Shown here: positions 1 to 12,225 of the stretch, one piece after another
Layout of the letters: the number at the start of each line of letters is the position of its first letter
Numbering within the stretch: position 1 is the stretch's first letter
Assembly: GCF_000428105.1 (NCBI RefSeq)
Contig: NZ_ATZH01000033.1
Coordinates: 1-50,142 of the forward strand
Reading direction: 5' to 3'
DNA: 50,142 nucleotides
Source: Bacteroides pyogenes DSM 20611 = JCM 6294
GTDB lineage: Bacteria; Bacteroidota; Bacteroidia; Bacteroidales; Bacteroidaceae
Program-made: the position numbers and the translations under genes
Notes under the pieces: generated by a model
Databases searched by the model: none
Told to the model about the DNA's origin: nothing
Seen by the model: only the letters and a program-made list of their open reading frames with translations

Positions 1-270
1 GTCGCTAACATTACGCTGGAAGTTCCCTATCGGCTGAATCAGAAGAACCGGAAAGAGCCCACATCATGGGCTTGCAAGCGGTTTAGAAAACGTATCGAAA
101 CCGTATTCTCCCAACTCAACGACACGCTTATGATGATACGAAATTACGCAAAGCAATCCTGCGGACTTTTCACCCGCATGGCAGCAAAGATTGCCGCTAT
201 GACTTTCATGCAATATGTCAATTACGCTAATCATCGTCCGATTGGAAAGATAAAATATTCGCTAATTTAA
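1..270 (+). CDS. IS982-family transposase, C-terminal 89 residues
   Basis: The open frame runs from base 1 to a TAA at 268-270 with no start in view, so the N-terminal part lies upstream of the window. The visible protein has the C-terminal signature of IS982 transposases: a basic stretch followed by RIETVFSQLN, which includes the last acidic residue of the DDE-type catalytic triad, then RNYAKQS and a KIAAMTFMQYVN helix. The enzyme would cut and rejoin the element ends. No frameshift is visible in this part, so the copy could be intact. The family call is from recognition of the motifs; whether the element is active cannot be judged. Confidence 0.8.
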   Translation, partial: VANITLEVPYRLNQKNRKEPTSWACKRFRKRIETVFSQLNDTLMMIRNYAKQSCGLFTRMAAKIAAMTFMQYVNYANHRPIGKIKYSLI

Positions 271-284
271 TTCAACCAACGGGT
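1..284 (+). mobile_element. IS982-family insertion sequence, right end only (cut by window edge)
   Basis: The segment holds the 3' part of a transposase and ends in a likely terminal inverted repeat. Reading inward from 284 on the minus strand the sequence begins ACCCGTTGGTTGAA, and IS982-family ends typically begin with ACCC. The left end lies outside the window, so the inverted repeat pair and the target duplication cannot be checked. The boundary at 284 is inferred from the motif. The AT-rich palindromic stretch GTATACATAGTATAC spans the junction and may be the insertion target. Confidence 0.7.
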
Positions 285-664
285 ATACATAGTATACTAT
301 TATATATGCTGCTCGTTGCTTTTACTTTCTGTGCAATTTAAATGTTTGAAAAAGCTTTATCGGGGTGTGAGCACTTTGGGTGAATCTTTATATTCTGAAG
401 AAGGAAAAAACGTTTTTGTCTGAGAGAATATTCACGTTTAGGCAATTTCGTTTTTTAAGCGAAATTCTTTGATTTTCGAAAAAACGATTTTCTTTCAGGA
501 GCTTTTTGCGTGCATAAGCTTCGAGTAAACAAAAAATCTGTCATTTTAAATCATAGGTAGAAAGAAAATGGATTTTTTCTTTTTTCATGTTTCTTACTTC
601 GAATTCACGTATAAAGTGAAATATATTTTGTAGTTTTGCTGGCTGTCTACATTACAATAAATTT
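285..664. other. AT-rich intergenic region
   Basis: No gene is seen. A small hairpin, AATTTCG paired with CGAAATT, lies at 444-466. A possible -7 box TAGTTTTG at 631-638 sits 27 bases before the next start codon, without a clear -33 element. The remaining sequence is poly-T/poly-A rich. Confidence 0.5.
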
Positions 665-1168
665 ATGATAGAAATAAGGGAACAAGCTTTGAAAAAGGCG
701 GCAGGCGAAGGAATGGATGAATTTATCCGGGTTTTTACCGATAAATACAAAGAGTTACTATCTGGAAGTTTGACTGCCGACAGAATGCCTTTGCTGACAG
801 GAGAGCAACACACGCTGCTGGCTTATCGGATCTTCCGTGATGAGATATTGGAAGGTGGATTTTGCCAATTGATTCAGAACGGCTATGGTCCATATATCTT
901 TGATAATCCTTTTGCAAAAGCCATGCGTTTGTGGGGCGCAGGAGATTTTTCGAAGCTGATTTATGGCGCAAAGAAAATATACGATGTTCATAGGAAGGAC
1001 TTGGAGAGAGAACGGACCGATGAAGAGTTTATGGCGATGTATGAGCAATACGAAGCTTTTGATGATTTGGAAGAAGAGTTTCTGGATATGGAAGAACGGA
1101 TTACAGCAACAGTTGCAAGCTATGTGGACGATCATTTGGAGCTTTTTGCAAAAATAACAATGAAATAG
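665..1168 (+). CDS. DMP19/DUF4375-like protein
   Basis: A 167-residue acidic cytosolic protein without signal peptide or membrane segment. The core, LLAYRIFRDEILEGGFCQ followed by LIQNGYGPYIF, matches the DMP19 (DUF4375) family, whose members carry an ENGGF.QF..N..G-type motif. DMP19 was first described as a DNA-mimic protein in Neisseria, but most members have no proven function. The C-terminal third is strongly acidic (EEFMAMYEQYEAFDDLEEEFLDMEE), which fits the family. It stands alone: a weak promoter precedes it, and the next gene has its own -7 box. Function is not assigned beyond the family. Confidence 0.65.
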   Translation: MIEIREQALKKAAGEGMDEFIRVFTDKYKELLSGSLTADRMPLLTGEQHTLLAYRIFRDEILEGGFCQLIQNGYGPYIFDNPFAKAMRLWGAGDFSKLIYGAKKIYDVHRKDLERERTDEEFMAMYEQYEAFDDLEEEFLDMEERITATVASYVDDHLELFAKITMK

Positions 1169-1217
1169 ATGCAGTATATTTTTTATTGTCGCATTTATAG
1201 TTATGAATTAGAATTTT

Positions 1218-1225
1218 TATATTTG
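1218..1225 (+). promoter_or_regulatory. Bacteroidetes -7 box before the NigD-like gene
   Basis: TATATTTG is a perfect TAnnTTTG box, 21 bases before the ATG at 1247. The -33 position holds only TTTA at 1194-1197, so the upstream element is weak. It probably drives the four-gene run to metH. Confidence 0.55.
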
Positions 1226-1246
1226 CAAATCTAAAATACTATACTT

Positions 1247-1996
1247 ATGAGAAAAAAGAAGCTTTACCTAATGTGCTTAACAGCTGTATTGGCCAGTTTG
1301 TCTGTGTGCTCTTGTCTGAACGATAGTGATAACGATAAAGTGCAAGTACAGACTTTTGTGCAAGTCAATACATATGATTTGCCTGTTTCTTTCACTAACT
1401 CTGTCGGAGTAAAACTAATACCCAATCAAACAATAACAGTACCCGACAACAAAGAAATGGCATTGATTAATTATCAATATGATAAATCCACTGTGCCGGC
1501 AAATGCGACTTCGATAACTATCACGTTGCTGGAGAATCCTTACTATTTTACCAAATCTCCGATTTCTTCGGCTGAAGAAACAGGAAATGCGCCATTTGTT
1601 ACTTTAGAACCTTATAATTTTAGAGGAGGATTCTTCAACAAGACCATTTTGGTTCTACCTATATCTTTTAAATACAAACGATACGCTGACGAAAAGGAGT
1701 TGAAAGAGGAAATTCAACGGCATACCTTTGCCATGACGTATGATCATGAAACGGGCTTTAAAGATGGTGTGTTGACTTTGCACTTGCATCATAGCATAAC
1801 TCCCGAAGACGATGTGCAAAGAGATACAGACGGTTTTGATTTCAAAGCTTATGATTTGTCGTCGGTTTTATCCGGTATTGAATCCGATGAGGTTACTAAA
1901 GTAGAGGTCTTAATTAAGGAAAATCAATTCAATGATAAGTATTCCGAAGCACAGGAAAAAACATATTCTTATGAATATCCTTTTAATAAAAAGTAG
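1247..1996 (+). CDS. NigD-like lipoprotein
   Basis: A 249-residue exported protein. Residues 1-23 form a lipoprotein signal with the lipidated Cys at 23 (VCSC). The rest resembles the Bacteroides NigD family: a small N-terminal beta domain, then a C-terminal domain with patterns such as FNKTILVLPISFKYKRY and LTLHLHHSITPEDD. NigD-like proteins are common in Bacteroides; the name comes from an operon near a putative bacteriocin gene, and no biochemical role is established. The stop is 6 bases before the next start, so it is probably co-transcribed with the Yip1-like gene, smpB and metH. The family call is fairly sure, the function unknown. Confidence 0.7.
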   Translation: MRKKKLYLMCLTAVLASLSVCSCLNDSDNDKVQVQTFVQVNTYDLPVSFTNSVGVKLIPNQTITVPDNKEMALINYQYDKSTVPANATSITITLLENPYYFTKSPISSAEETGNAPFVTLEPYNFRGGFFNKTILVLPISFKYKRYADEKELKEEIQRHTFAMTYDHETGFKDGVLTLHLHHSITPEDDVQRDTDGFDFKAYDLSSVLSGIESDEVTKVEVLIKENQFNDKYSEAQEKTYSYEYPFNKK

Positions 1997-2002
1997 TAAA
2001 CT

Positions 2003-2578
2003 TTGAATTATAAAGAATTATTTAACATAGCAATGAAACTGATTTCCTCTCCGGCCAAAGCCTGGGAGGAAATTTGTATGGAGGAGGATAGGCGTAAAGT
2101 CTTTATGGCTTTTGTCTATCCTATGATCGGTTTATGTGCTTTATCTGTTTTCATTGGCTCTTTATTGACATACGGTTGGGGAGGCCCGGAAAGCTTTCAG
2201 ATAGCGATGACCAACTGTTGCGCTGTGGCAGTGGCTCTTTTTGGAGGCTATTTTCTGGCTGCTTATGCCATCAATGAGGCTGGAATAAAGATGTTCGGCA
2301 TGCCTTCTCAGGTTTTGTTGACACAACAATTTGCGGGATATTCTTTGGTTGTGTTGTTTCTGCTTCAGATAATAACGGGACTTTTACCCTCTTTCAGGAT
2401 TATAGCCTGGTTGTTGCAGTTTTATATTGTTTATGTGGTATGGGAGGGAGCTCCCATTGTGATGAAAGTGAAAGAAAATGATCGATTGAAATATACGCTT
2501 TTGTCGTCTGCTTTGCTCATATTATGTCCGGCAGCGATTGAATTTGTGTTTAATAAACTGACAACTCTATTAAATTAA
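2003..2578 (+). CDS. Yip1-family integral membrane protein
   Basis: A 191-residue protein with about five hydrophobic segments (roughly 33-57, 68-92, 105-125, 130-150, 165-185) and the Yip1-like start KLISSPAKAWEEI. Bacterial Yip1-domain proteins are inner-membrane proteins of unknown role. The chosen start is TTG at 2003, giving MNYKELFNIAMKLI; an in-frame ATG at 2033 would remove ten residues that look like part of the domain, so the TTG is preferred. It lies 6 bases after the NigD-like gene and is followed almost at once by smpB, which indicates one transcript. Confidence 0.65.
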   Translation: MNYKELFNIAMKLISSPAKAWEEICMEEDRRKVFMAFVYPMIGLCALSVFIGSLLTYGWGGPESFQIAMTNCCAVAVALFGGYFLAAYAINEAGIKMFGMPSQVLLTQQFAGYSLVVLFLLQIITGLLPSFRIIAWLLQFYIVYVVWEGAPIVMKVKENDRLKYTLLSSALLILCPAAIEFVFNKLTTLLN

Positions 2579-2587
2579 CGTGTGAAA

Positions 2588-3040
2588 ATGAAACAATCTC
2601 CTGTCAATATAAAAAACAAACGCGCCACTTTCGATTATGAGTTAGTGGATACTTACACTGCGGGCATCGTGCTCACCGGTACGGAAATAAAGTCCATTCG
2701 TTTGGGCAAGGCGAGCTTGGTAGATACGTTTTGTTATTTTGTGAAAGGCGAATTGTGGGTGAAGAACATGCATATCGCCGAATATTTTTACGGTTCGTAC
2801 AATAATCACACGGCACGTAGAGACAGGAAACTGTTGCTTGAAAAAAAAGAATTGGAGAAACTTCAGCGGGAAATGAAAACTCCCGGCTTTACCATTGTTC
2901 CCGTACGCTTGTTTATCAATGAAAAAGGATTGGCAAAACTGGTGATAGCCTTGGCTAAAGGCAAGAAACAGTTCGATAAAAGAGAGGCTTTGAAAGAAAA
3001 AGACGATCGCCGTGATATGGAGAGAATGTTTAAAAGATAG
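2588..3040 (+). CDS. smpB: SsrA-binding protein SmpB
   Basis: A 150-residue SmpB, the partner of tmRNA in rescuing ribosomes stalled on broken messages. The family core is clear: [34 protein letters not shown], the [13 protein letters not shown] tmRNA-contact region and a basic tail [20 protein letters not shown] at 2588 gives the usual length and N-terminus; an in-frame GTG at 2582 would add two residues only. It is closely linked to the upstream Yip1-like gene and 20 bases before metH. The tmRNA gene itself is not in the window. Confidence 0.95.
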   Translation: MKQSPVNIKNKRATFDYELVDTYTAGIVLTGTEIKSIRLGKASLVDTFCYFVKGELWVKNMHIAEYFYGSYNNHTARRDRKLLLEKKELEKLQREMKTPGFTIVPVRLFINEKGLAKLVIALAKGKKQFDKREALKEKDDRRDMERMFKR

Positions 3041-3060
3041 TTTTTATTAGGTAAAAAGAG

Positions 3061-5820
3061 ATGAAAAAAACTATTACTCAGCTCGTACCTGAACGTATTT
3101 TGATTCTGGACGGTGCGATGGGCACTATGATTCAGCAATATAAGCTCGAGGAAAAAGATTTTCGCGGAGAGCGTTTCGCCCATATTCCCGGTCAGCTGAA
3201 AGGAAATAACGATTTATTGTGCCTTACCCGCCCTGATGTGATTGAGGATATTCATAGGAAATATCTCGAAGCGGGCGCGGATATTATCGAGACAAATACG
3301 TTTAATTCGACGGCCGTCTCTATGGCAGACTATCATGTGGAAGGGTATGTCAGAGAGATAAACCTTGCGGCAGCACGGTTGGCTCGCGCCTTGGCTGATG
3401 AATATACCTTGGCAAATCCGGACAAACCCCGTTTTGTGGCAGGTTCGATAGGTCCTACGAACAAAACCTGTTCGATGAGTCCGGATGTGAATAATCCTGC
3501 TTTTCGTGCTCTGACCTACGATGAACTGTCTGCCGCCTATTGCGAACAAATGGAAGCATTGGTCGAAGGAGGAGTCGATGCCATCCTGATTGAAACAATT
3601 TTCGACACGTTGAATGCCAAAGCTGCAATTTTTGCTGCTGTCCGAACGATGGAGAAAATGAATGTACGGTTACCTCTCATGTTGTCTGTTACTGTATCGG
3701 ATGTCGGAGGACGTACTTTGTCGGGGCAAACGCTCGATGCCTTTCTGGCTTCGGTACAACATGCGCCAATTTTTTCGATAGGCTTGAATTGTTCGTTCGG
3801 CGCCAAGCAACTGAAACCGTTTCTGGAACAATTGGCCGCACGCGCTCCTTATTATATCAGCGCTTATCCGAATGCGGGACTTCCCAACAGTTTAGGCATG
3901 TATGATCAGACTCCCGAGGATATGGCCCACGAAGTGAAAGAGTACATACACGAGGGATTGGTTAATATCATAGGCGGCTGTTGTGGAACTACCGATGCTT
4001 ATATCGCCCAATATCCGGCATTGGTAAAAGGAGCCAAACCACACTTTCCTGCTTCTCCACCGGATTGTCTTTGGTTGTCGGGACTCGAATTGTTGCAAGT
4101 AAAGCCTGATATGAATTTTGTGAATATCGGTGAGCGTTGCAACGTGGCGGGTTCGCGTAAGTTTCTCCGTTTGATTAACGAAAAGAAATACGAAGAGGCG
4201 CTTTCTATTGCCCGCCGTCAAGTAGAAGACGGCGCGTTAGTCATCGACGTGAATATGGACGACGGCTTGTTGGATGCGAAAAAAGAGATGGTTACGTTCT
4301 TGAATCTTATCATGTCGGAGCCGGAAATTTCCCGGGTACCTGTCATGATCGATTCTTCGAAATGGGAAGTGATTGAAGCCGGCTTGAAATGCCTGCAAGG
4401 TAAATCGATTGTAAACTCCATTTCTCTGAAGGAAGGAGAAGAAAACTTCTTGGAACATGCCCGTCTTATTCGACAATATGGAGCAGCGGTGGTAGTGATG
4501 GCTTTCGATGAGAAGGGGCAGGCCGATACCGCAGCTCGTAAGATAGAAGTGTGCGAACGTGCTTATCGTTTGTTGGTCGAAAAAGCAGGCTTTGATCCGC
4601 ATGACATTATTTTCGATCCCAATGTGCTTGCCATAGCTACGGGCATCGAAGAGCATAACAATTATGCCGTGGATTTTATCGAAGCCACCAGCTGGATAAA
4701 GAAGAACCTTCCCGGTGTTCATGTGAGTGGTGGAGTAAGTAATCTTTCTTTTTCATTTCGTGGAAATAACTATATCCGTGAAGCCATGCATGCCGTTTTC
4801 CTTTACCACGCTATCAAGCATGGAATGGATATGGGTATTGTGAATCCGGGAGCGTCGGTTTTGTATACCGATCTTCCGGCCGACGTGCTGGGAAAAATAG
4901 AAGATGTAGTGCTGAATCGTCGTCCCGATGCTTCAGAACATCTGATCGAACTGGCGGAGAAACTGAAAGAAAGAGACCGGAAATCGACCGAAGAAAAGGA
5001 CGCTTCTGTAAATTTAGAGTTTCCGGAATGGCGTGACAAGCCTGTGCAAGAACGTTTGCAGTATGCTTTAATGAAAGGAATAGGCGATTATCTGGAGCAA
5101 GACTTGACGGAAGCTCTGTCGATTTACAATAAGGCGGTAGATATCATAGAAGGTCCGTTGATGGATGGAATGAATCATGTGGGAGAGCTTTTTGGAGCAG
5201 GTAAGATGTTTCTTCCTCAAGTAGTAAAAACAGCCCGTACCATGAAAAAGGCGGTAGCCATCTTGCAGCCGGTGATTGAATCGGAAAAAGAGGAGGGGGC
5301 GACCTCGGTGGGTAAAGTTTTATTGGCTACGGTGAAAGGCGATGTGCATGATATCGGTAAGAATATCGTTTCGGTGGTGATGGCTTGCAATGGGTACGAG
5401 ATTGTAGATTTAGGGGTAATGGTGCCGGCTGAAACAATTGTCAAATGCGCTATAGAAGAAAAAGTCGACATGATAGGACTTAGCGGACTGATTACTCCTT
5501 CTTTGGAGGAAATGGCACATGTTGCGGTTGAACTCGAGAAAGCGGGGCTGGATATTCCTCTGCTAATCGGTGGTGCCACAACTTCCAAGATGCATACTGC
5601 TCTGAAAATCGCTCCTGTTTATAGCGCTCCGGTGGTTCATTTAAAAGATGCCTCACAAAACGTAGGCATTGCTTCCCGCCTGCTGAATCCTCAAACAAAA
5701 GAGGAGTTAGTAACCGAATTGGAAATGGAGTATGAGGTGATGCGCAAAAAAAGTGAAAATTTGCGCAGAGAAACTGTGACATTGGAAGAAGCTCGTAAAA
5801 ACAAGCTTAATTTGTTTTAG
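3061..5820 (+). CDS. metH: Cobalamin-dependent methionine synthase lacking the activation domain
   Basis: This 919-residue enzyme would transfer the methyl group of methyltetrahydrofolate to homocysteine by way of cobalamin. Domains in order: homocysteine-binding barrel (about 1-320) with the zinc ligands Cys244, Cys307 and Cys308; pterin-binding barrel (about 335-610); cobalamin module (about 650-890) with DVHDIG and its cobalt-binding His763. The protein stops about 30 residues after the cobalamin fold. The C-terminal AdoMet-binding reactivation domain of E. coli MetH (1227 residues) is therefore missing; a separate activation-domain protein elsewhere in the genome is likely but is not in the window. 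The start ATG follows AGGTAAAAAGAG and sits 20 bases after smpB, so the gene is probably the last of the operon. Confidence 0.95.
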   Translation: MKKTITQLVPERILILDGAMGTMIQQYKLEEKDFRGERFAHIPGQLKGNNDLLCLTRPDVIEDIHRKYLEAGADIIETNTFNSTAVSMADYHVEGYVREINLAAARLARALADEYTLANPDKPRFVAGSIGPTNKTCSMSPDVNNPAFRALTYDELSAAYCEQMEALVEGGVDAILIETIFDTLNAKAAIFAAVRTMEKMNVRLPLMLSVTVSDVGGRTLSGQTLDAFLASVQHAPIFSIGLNCSFGAKQLKPFLEQLAARAPYYISAYPNAGLPNSLGMYDQTPEDMAHEVKEYIHEGLVNIIGGCCGTTDAYIAQYPALVKGAKPHFPASPPDCLWLSGLELLQVKPDMNFVNIGERCNVAGSRKFLRLINEKKYEEALSIARRQVEDGALVIDVNMDDGLLDAKKEMVTFLNLIMSEPEISRVPVMIDSSKWEVIEAGLKCLQGKSIVNSISLKEGEENFLEHARLIRQYGAAVVVMAFDEKGQADTAARKIEVCERAYRLLVEKAGFDPHDIIFDPNVLAIATGIEEHNNYAVDFIEATSWIKKNLPGVHVSGGVSNLSFSFRGNNYIREAMHAVFLYHAIKHGMDMGIVNPGASVLYTDLPADVLGKIEDVVLNRRPDASEHLIELAEKLKERDRKSTEEKDASVNLEFPEWRDKPVQERLQYALMKGIGDYLEQDLTEALSIYNKAVDIIEGPLMDGMNHVGELFGAGKMFLPQVVKTARTMKKAVAILQPVIESEKEEGATSVGKVLLATVKGDVHDIGKNIVSVVMACNGYEIVDLGVMVPAETIVKCAIEEKVDMIGLSGLITPSLEEMAHVAVELEKAGLDIPLLIGGATTSKMHTALKIAPVYSAPVVHLKDASQNVGIASRLLNPQTKEELVTELEMEYEVMRKKSENLRRETVTLEEARKNKLNLF

Positions 5821-6040
5821 AGATAATTATTTTCAGCTTCCACCCCAAAGCTCGAATGCTCTTACGCGGAATCACATGCACCTGAGAGTAGCAGGATAAT
5901 AATCAATGAACTTTTGATAGAAAGATATATGCCGTAGGTTACAGCGAATATTTGCCATTGACTTTTGAATTGATTGCCCAATATTCAAAAATATTTAGCG
6001 GACAATATGACTGTTGAGATATGATATATCCGAAAAGAGC

Positions 6041-7636
6041 TTATAACTTCATAACGTCTTCTTCGAACTGTTCTTTATCTCCTGCTGCCTTATTGCGTAT
6101 TCTACTCCGGTAATTATAAATAGTGGCCAAAGAATATCCCAGGAAATGAGCGATTCGGTTACTGTCCGTCACACCTAAACGAATAAGCGCGAAAATGCGA
6201 AGCTCTGTGGTCAGCAGTTCATCCGATTTGGGATATATTTTCCCCTCTTCCATCAGCAGATCGTTGAATGAAGAAATGAAGTTCGGAAACAGTTTCAAGA
6301 AAGATCTGTCGAATTCATTATAGAATTCATCCCGTTCATCGCGAATGAATTGCTCGGATTTAATGGCTTTGAATAAGTCTTCAATTCGCGAAGCCATCGC
6401 TAATTTGGCTAACGAACGCCTGTATGTCTCCAGCTTGTCCAAGTAGTTCACGCATCTGTCGAGATAACGGGCAATGTACACTTCTTTAATTTTGCCGGTC
6501 TCTTCCAACTCTTTATTTACAGCTAACATTTGTTTATTGGCTATACTCAAGTCACGTCGCATGGCAGAAAGTTTTTTCATCCACCGATATAGGAAGAAAA
6601 TGGCTATGAGCAGGAATAATGACAATATGCTGATGCTGATTAACAATATGCGTGACACGGCGCGTTGTCTCTCTTCCTTCAATTTATAGGCCTTGTCGAT
6701 GATTGGAAAAAACTGTGTTACTTCGATAAAACGCAGGCGGGCATTGGAAGCGACAGCGTCTTCCATCGAACGGCTTAAATATTTGTAAGCGCGATCGATA
6801 TCTCCGCGTTCATACATCAATTGAGCCAGTTTTTGCAGCGAAGCGTATTCTCTGACCGATGATTCCAAATCTGCGATTGCTGTGAGTGCCAGATAGTAGG
6901 CTTCCTGTTCTATGTCTTTTTTAATGTTGTAGGCTTCGGAAAGAGTGTAATAGATGTACGCTTTTTGGCGTAAGTCTGTTGAATCTTCCAATATCTTGTT
7001 CAATATCACCACTGCTGTGTCAGGGCGGTTGTTCACTATGTTCTTTTCCGCCAAAACGATTGTCCTGTTTATTCCTTCCGGCATGGAAGCAATAATGGAG
7101 TCACGATACAAATCGGTTTTCTTCAGGTATTTGATTTTTTCCTGTTGATTGGTCGTATAATCTGCCAGCCAGCCGTAGCAGGCACGGTACGTTTGATAGT
7201 AAGATTGCAGGGTCTCTTTCTCCAACTTCCGGGGATTGATTTGCCGTAATTGCTCCAACGCTTCATTATACATTCCCATTACTCCCATTACTGTAGCCCG
7301 ATCGATAATCAACTCGACTTTTAATTCCGGTCGACGAAGTGAAGACAAAAGATCCATTTGGAGATCGATGTAATAAAGTGCGGAATCGGCTTGATAGTGT
7401 AAATATGTGTCGAATAACGAACCGCAGAGATTGTATTTCTTCAATACCTCATCGGAGTGCGTAAGCTGTTGTTTCAGCTCTTCTATTTCTTTTTCTTTCC
7501 GGAGTTGCAGGGCATTTTTCTCATTCATCACCTTATCCAGTTGTTTGAAGATTGCTTTATCGTCTCTATGTTTTGCGAATAATGCAGATGAGGGGATAAG
7601 TAAGAAAATCAGGATATAGTAAACTATCTTTTTCAT
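6041..7636 (-). CDS. susR: SusR-type membrane-anchored transcriptional regulator
   Basis: A 531-residue regulator, transcribed divergently from susA. It has an N-terminal signal sequence (1-21), a periplasmic helical TPR-like region (about 30-310), a membrane segment around 327-348 ([18 protein letters not shown]), a coiled-coil linker and a C-terminal helix-turn-helix of the form [20 protein letters not shown]. This is the layout of Bacteroides SusR, which senses maltose-type sugars in the periplasm and activates the sus genes. The position beside susA supports the assignment. It converges with metH. A -7 box TATCTTTG precedes it by about 25 bases, so the leader would be short. Confidence 0.88.
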   Translation of the reverse strand: MKKIVYYILIFLLIPSSALFAKHRDDKAIFKQLDKVMNEKNALQLRKEKEIEELKQQLTHSDEVLKKYNLCGSLFDTYLHYQADSALYYIDLQMDLLSSLRRPELKVELIIDRATVMGVMGMYNEALEQLRQINPRKLEKETLQSYYQTYRACYGWLADYTTNQQEKIKYLKKTDLYRDSIIASMPEGINRTIVLAEKNIVNNRPDTAVVILNKILEDSTDLRQKAYIYYTLSEAYNIKKDIEQEAYYLALTAIADLESSVREYASLQKLAQLMYERGDIDRAYKYLSRSMEDAVASNARLRFIEVTQFFPIIDKAYKLKEERQRAVSRILLISISILSLFLLIAIFFLYRWMKKLSAMRRDLSIANKQMLAVNKELEETGKIKEVYIARYLDRCVNYLDKLETYRRSLAKLAMASRIEDLFKAIKSEQFIRDERDEFYNEFDRSFLKLFPNFISSFNDLLMEEGKIYPKSDELLTTELRIFALIRLGVTDSNRIAHFLGYSLATIYNYRSRIRNKAAGDKEQFEEDVMKL

Positions 7637-7660
7637 ATAAATTTCTTCTTTAGCTTCTTA

Positions 7661-7668
7661 CAAAGATA
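7661..7668 (-). promoter_or_regulatory. Predicted susR -7 box
   Basis: On the minus strand the bases read TATCTTTG, a perfect TAnnTTTG match 25 bases before the susR ATG. The -33 position is a run of A/T without a clear TTG. Confidence 0.5.
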
Positions 7669-7829
7669 TAAATATAGAAAGAAATATAAAAAAAATTGTC
7701 GTTACTATTTTCATTATACTTTATATTATTCTCTTTTTATAACCGGCAACCTATCCTTATAATCAACGAAATACTTTTTTTATTCTTTATATTTTTATTC
7801 TAATGTCCCAAAGCTGTGAATAGGAGCTT

Positions 7830-7837
7830 TATTTTTG
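7830..7837 (+). promoter_or_regulatory. Predicted susA -7 box
   Basis: TATTTTTG matches TAnnTTTG and lies 40 bases before the susA ATG. There is no good -33 element upstream, as expected for a promoter that depends on an activator such as SusR. The 240-bp divergent region must hold the SusR site, but I see no repeat that identifies it. Confidence 0.5.
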
Positions 7838-7868
7838 CATAAAACGTTTTTGGTAACCCTAAATATAA

Positions 7869-9734
<1,866 letters not shown>

Positions 9735-9860
9735 ATAAGTTCACTACGACTTATATTTATCACTTATATGAAAATGATTAATCGGCTTATATACAGTATG
9801 ATATGATTTATATGTGTTTCTATTTTTATTCTATTGAAAATGTTTGTGTAAGATAGAGGC

Positions 9861-9868
9861 TAAATTTG
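9861..9868 (+). promoter_or_regulatory. Predicted promoter of the susB operon
   Basis: TAAATTTG is a perfect -7 box, 57 bases before the susB ATG. TTTG occurs at 9843-9846 but is only 14 bases upstream, too close for the usual spacing; another TTG at 9834-9836 is 24 bases away. The imperfect -33 again suits activator dependence. Confidence 0.5.
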
Positions 9869-9907
9869 CAGTATCCCGAAATAAAAGGGATGGCTGTTAG
9901 CTTATAA

Positions 9908-12133
<2,226 letters not shown>

Positions 12134-12225
12134 AATAAAAAGGTTCTGAAACGCAAAGTTTTCAATAGGTATTTTGTGAGAGAATAATTAAATCTTATAT
12201 ACTAACTTAACTTTAAATTAATGAC

